From Vermiphilus sp. (GTDB taxonomy: Bacteria > Ratteibacteria > UBA8468 > B48-G9 > JAFGKM01), in assembly GCA_020722825.1 (NCBI GenBank), contig DYKC01000057.1, forward strand, positions 1 to 6,705: a stretch of DNA of 6,705 bases. Direction: 5' to 3'. The position numbers and the translations under genes were made by a program. How positions within the stretch are numbered: the first letter of the stretch is position 1; each line of letters begins with the position of its first letter. Of this stretch, positions 6,613-6,705 are shown in pieces. The notes beneath the pieces were generated by a model. That model saw only the letters and a program-made list of their open reading frames with translations. It did no database searches and had not been told where the DNA came from.

Positions 6613-6705
6613 TTCATCAATGATGGCATTATGCTGACGAGGATTCCCGAGGGTTTAAGGTATTGCTTCGGAAAAAGAATTACCTTTTGATGCAGGACTT
6701 AGCAG
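6613..6705. other. Unassigned sequence after uppP
   Basis: I see no supportable gene in these 93 bases. An imperfect stem, TGCCATTA (6600-6607) with TGATGGCA (6621-6628), spans the uppP stop codon but lacks a following U tract, so it is a poor terminator. An ATG at 6631 is closed after 19 codons. An ATG near 6691 stays open to the window edge without a visible ribosome binding site. On the reverse strand a frame enters from the right edge and stops at about 6656, which could be the tail of a convergent gene but is too short to judge. Confidence 0.3.

Noticed and set aside
6600..6628. Stem TGCCATTA/TGATGGCA as the uppP terminator
   Set aside because: AT-rich stem with a 13-base loop, no T tract, and it includes the stop codon; too weak to call.

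Overview
The window holds the inner-membrane motor section of a type IV pilus / type II secretion-like machine, all on the + strand, followed by a cell-wall lipid-carrier gene. In order it contains: the C-terminal two thirds of a GspE/PilB-family ATPase (cut by the left window edge), a PilT-family retraction ATPase, a complete second PilB/GspE-family assembly ATPase with an N-terminal MshEN-like domain, the PilC/GspF platform protein, a decayed pilin (GspG-like) gene, and uppP (undecaprenyl-diphosphatase). The last 93 bases carry nothing I can assign.

The genes are packed like one operon. There is 1 base between the first ATPase and pilT, an 8-base overlap between pilT and pilB, 44 bases before pilC, a strong Shine-Dalgarno at the end of pilC for a following gene, and a 4-base ATGA overlap between the pilin relic and uppP. 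I see no convincing internal promoter or terminator. The 44-base gap before pilC can fold into a hairpin that would cover the pilC Shine-Dalgarno.

Functionally, PilB-type ATPases drive pilus extension through the PilC platform and PilT drives retraction. The missing piece is the fibre subunit. The slot immediately after pilC, where a pilin would be expected, holds a broken pilin-like gene. Its conserved N-terminus (leader plus hydrophobic helix) is absent and replaced by palindromic, repeat-like DNA, and the remaining frame is interrupted by one TGA. It is the most interesting part of the window: either a pseudogene or, more speculatively, a silent pilin cassette.

The organism is a bacterium with standard stop usage (TGA, TAA and TAG all end genes here) and moderate base composition. 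The gene order resembles the pilB-pilT-pilC arrangement of diderm groups such as Desulfobacterota and Nitrospirota. That placement is inference from gene order and family resemblance only. I did not find a wholly new system; the novelty candidates are the broken pilin locus, the tandem PilB-PilT-PilB arrangement and the altered c-di-GMP motifs in PilB.
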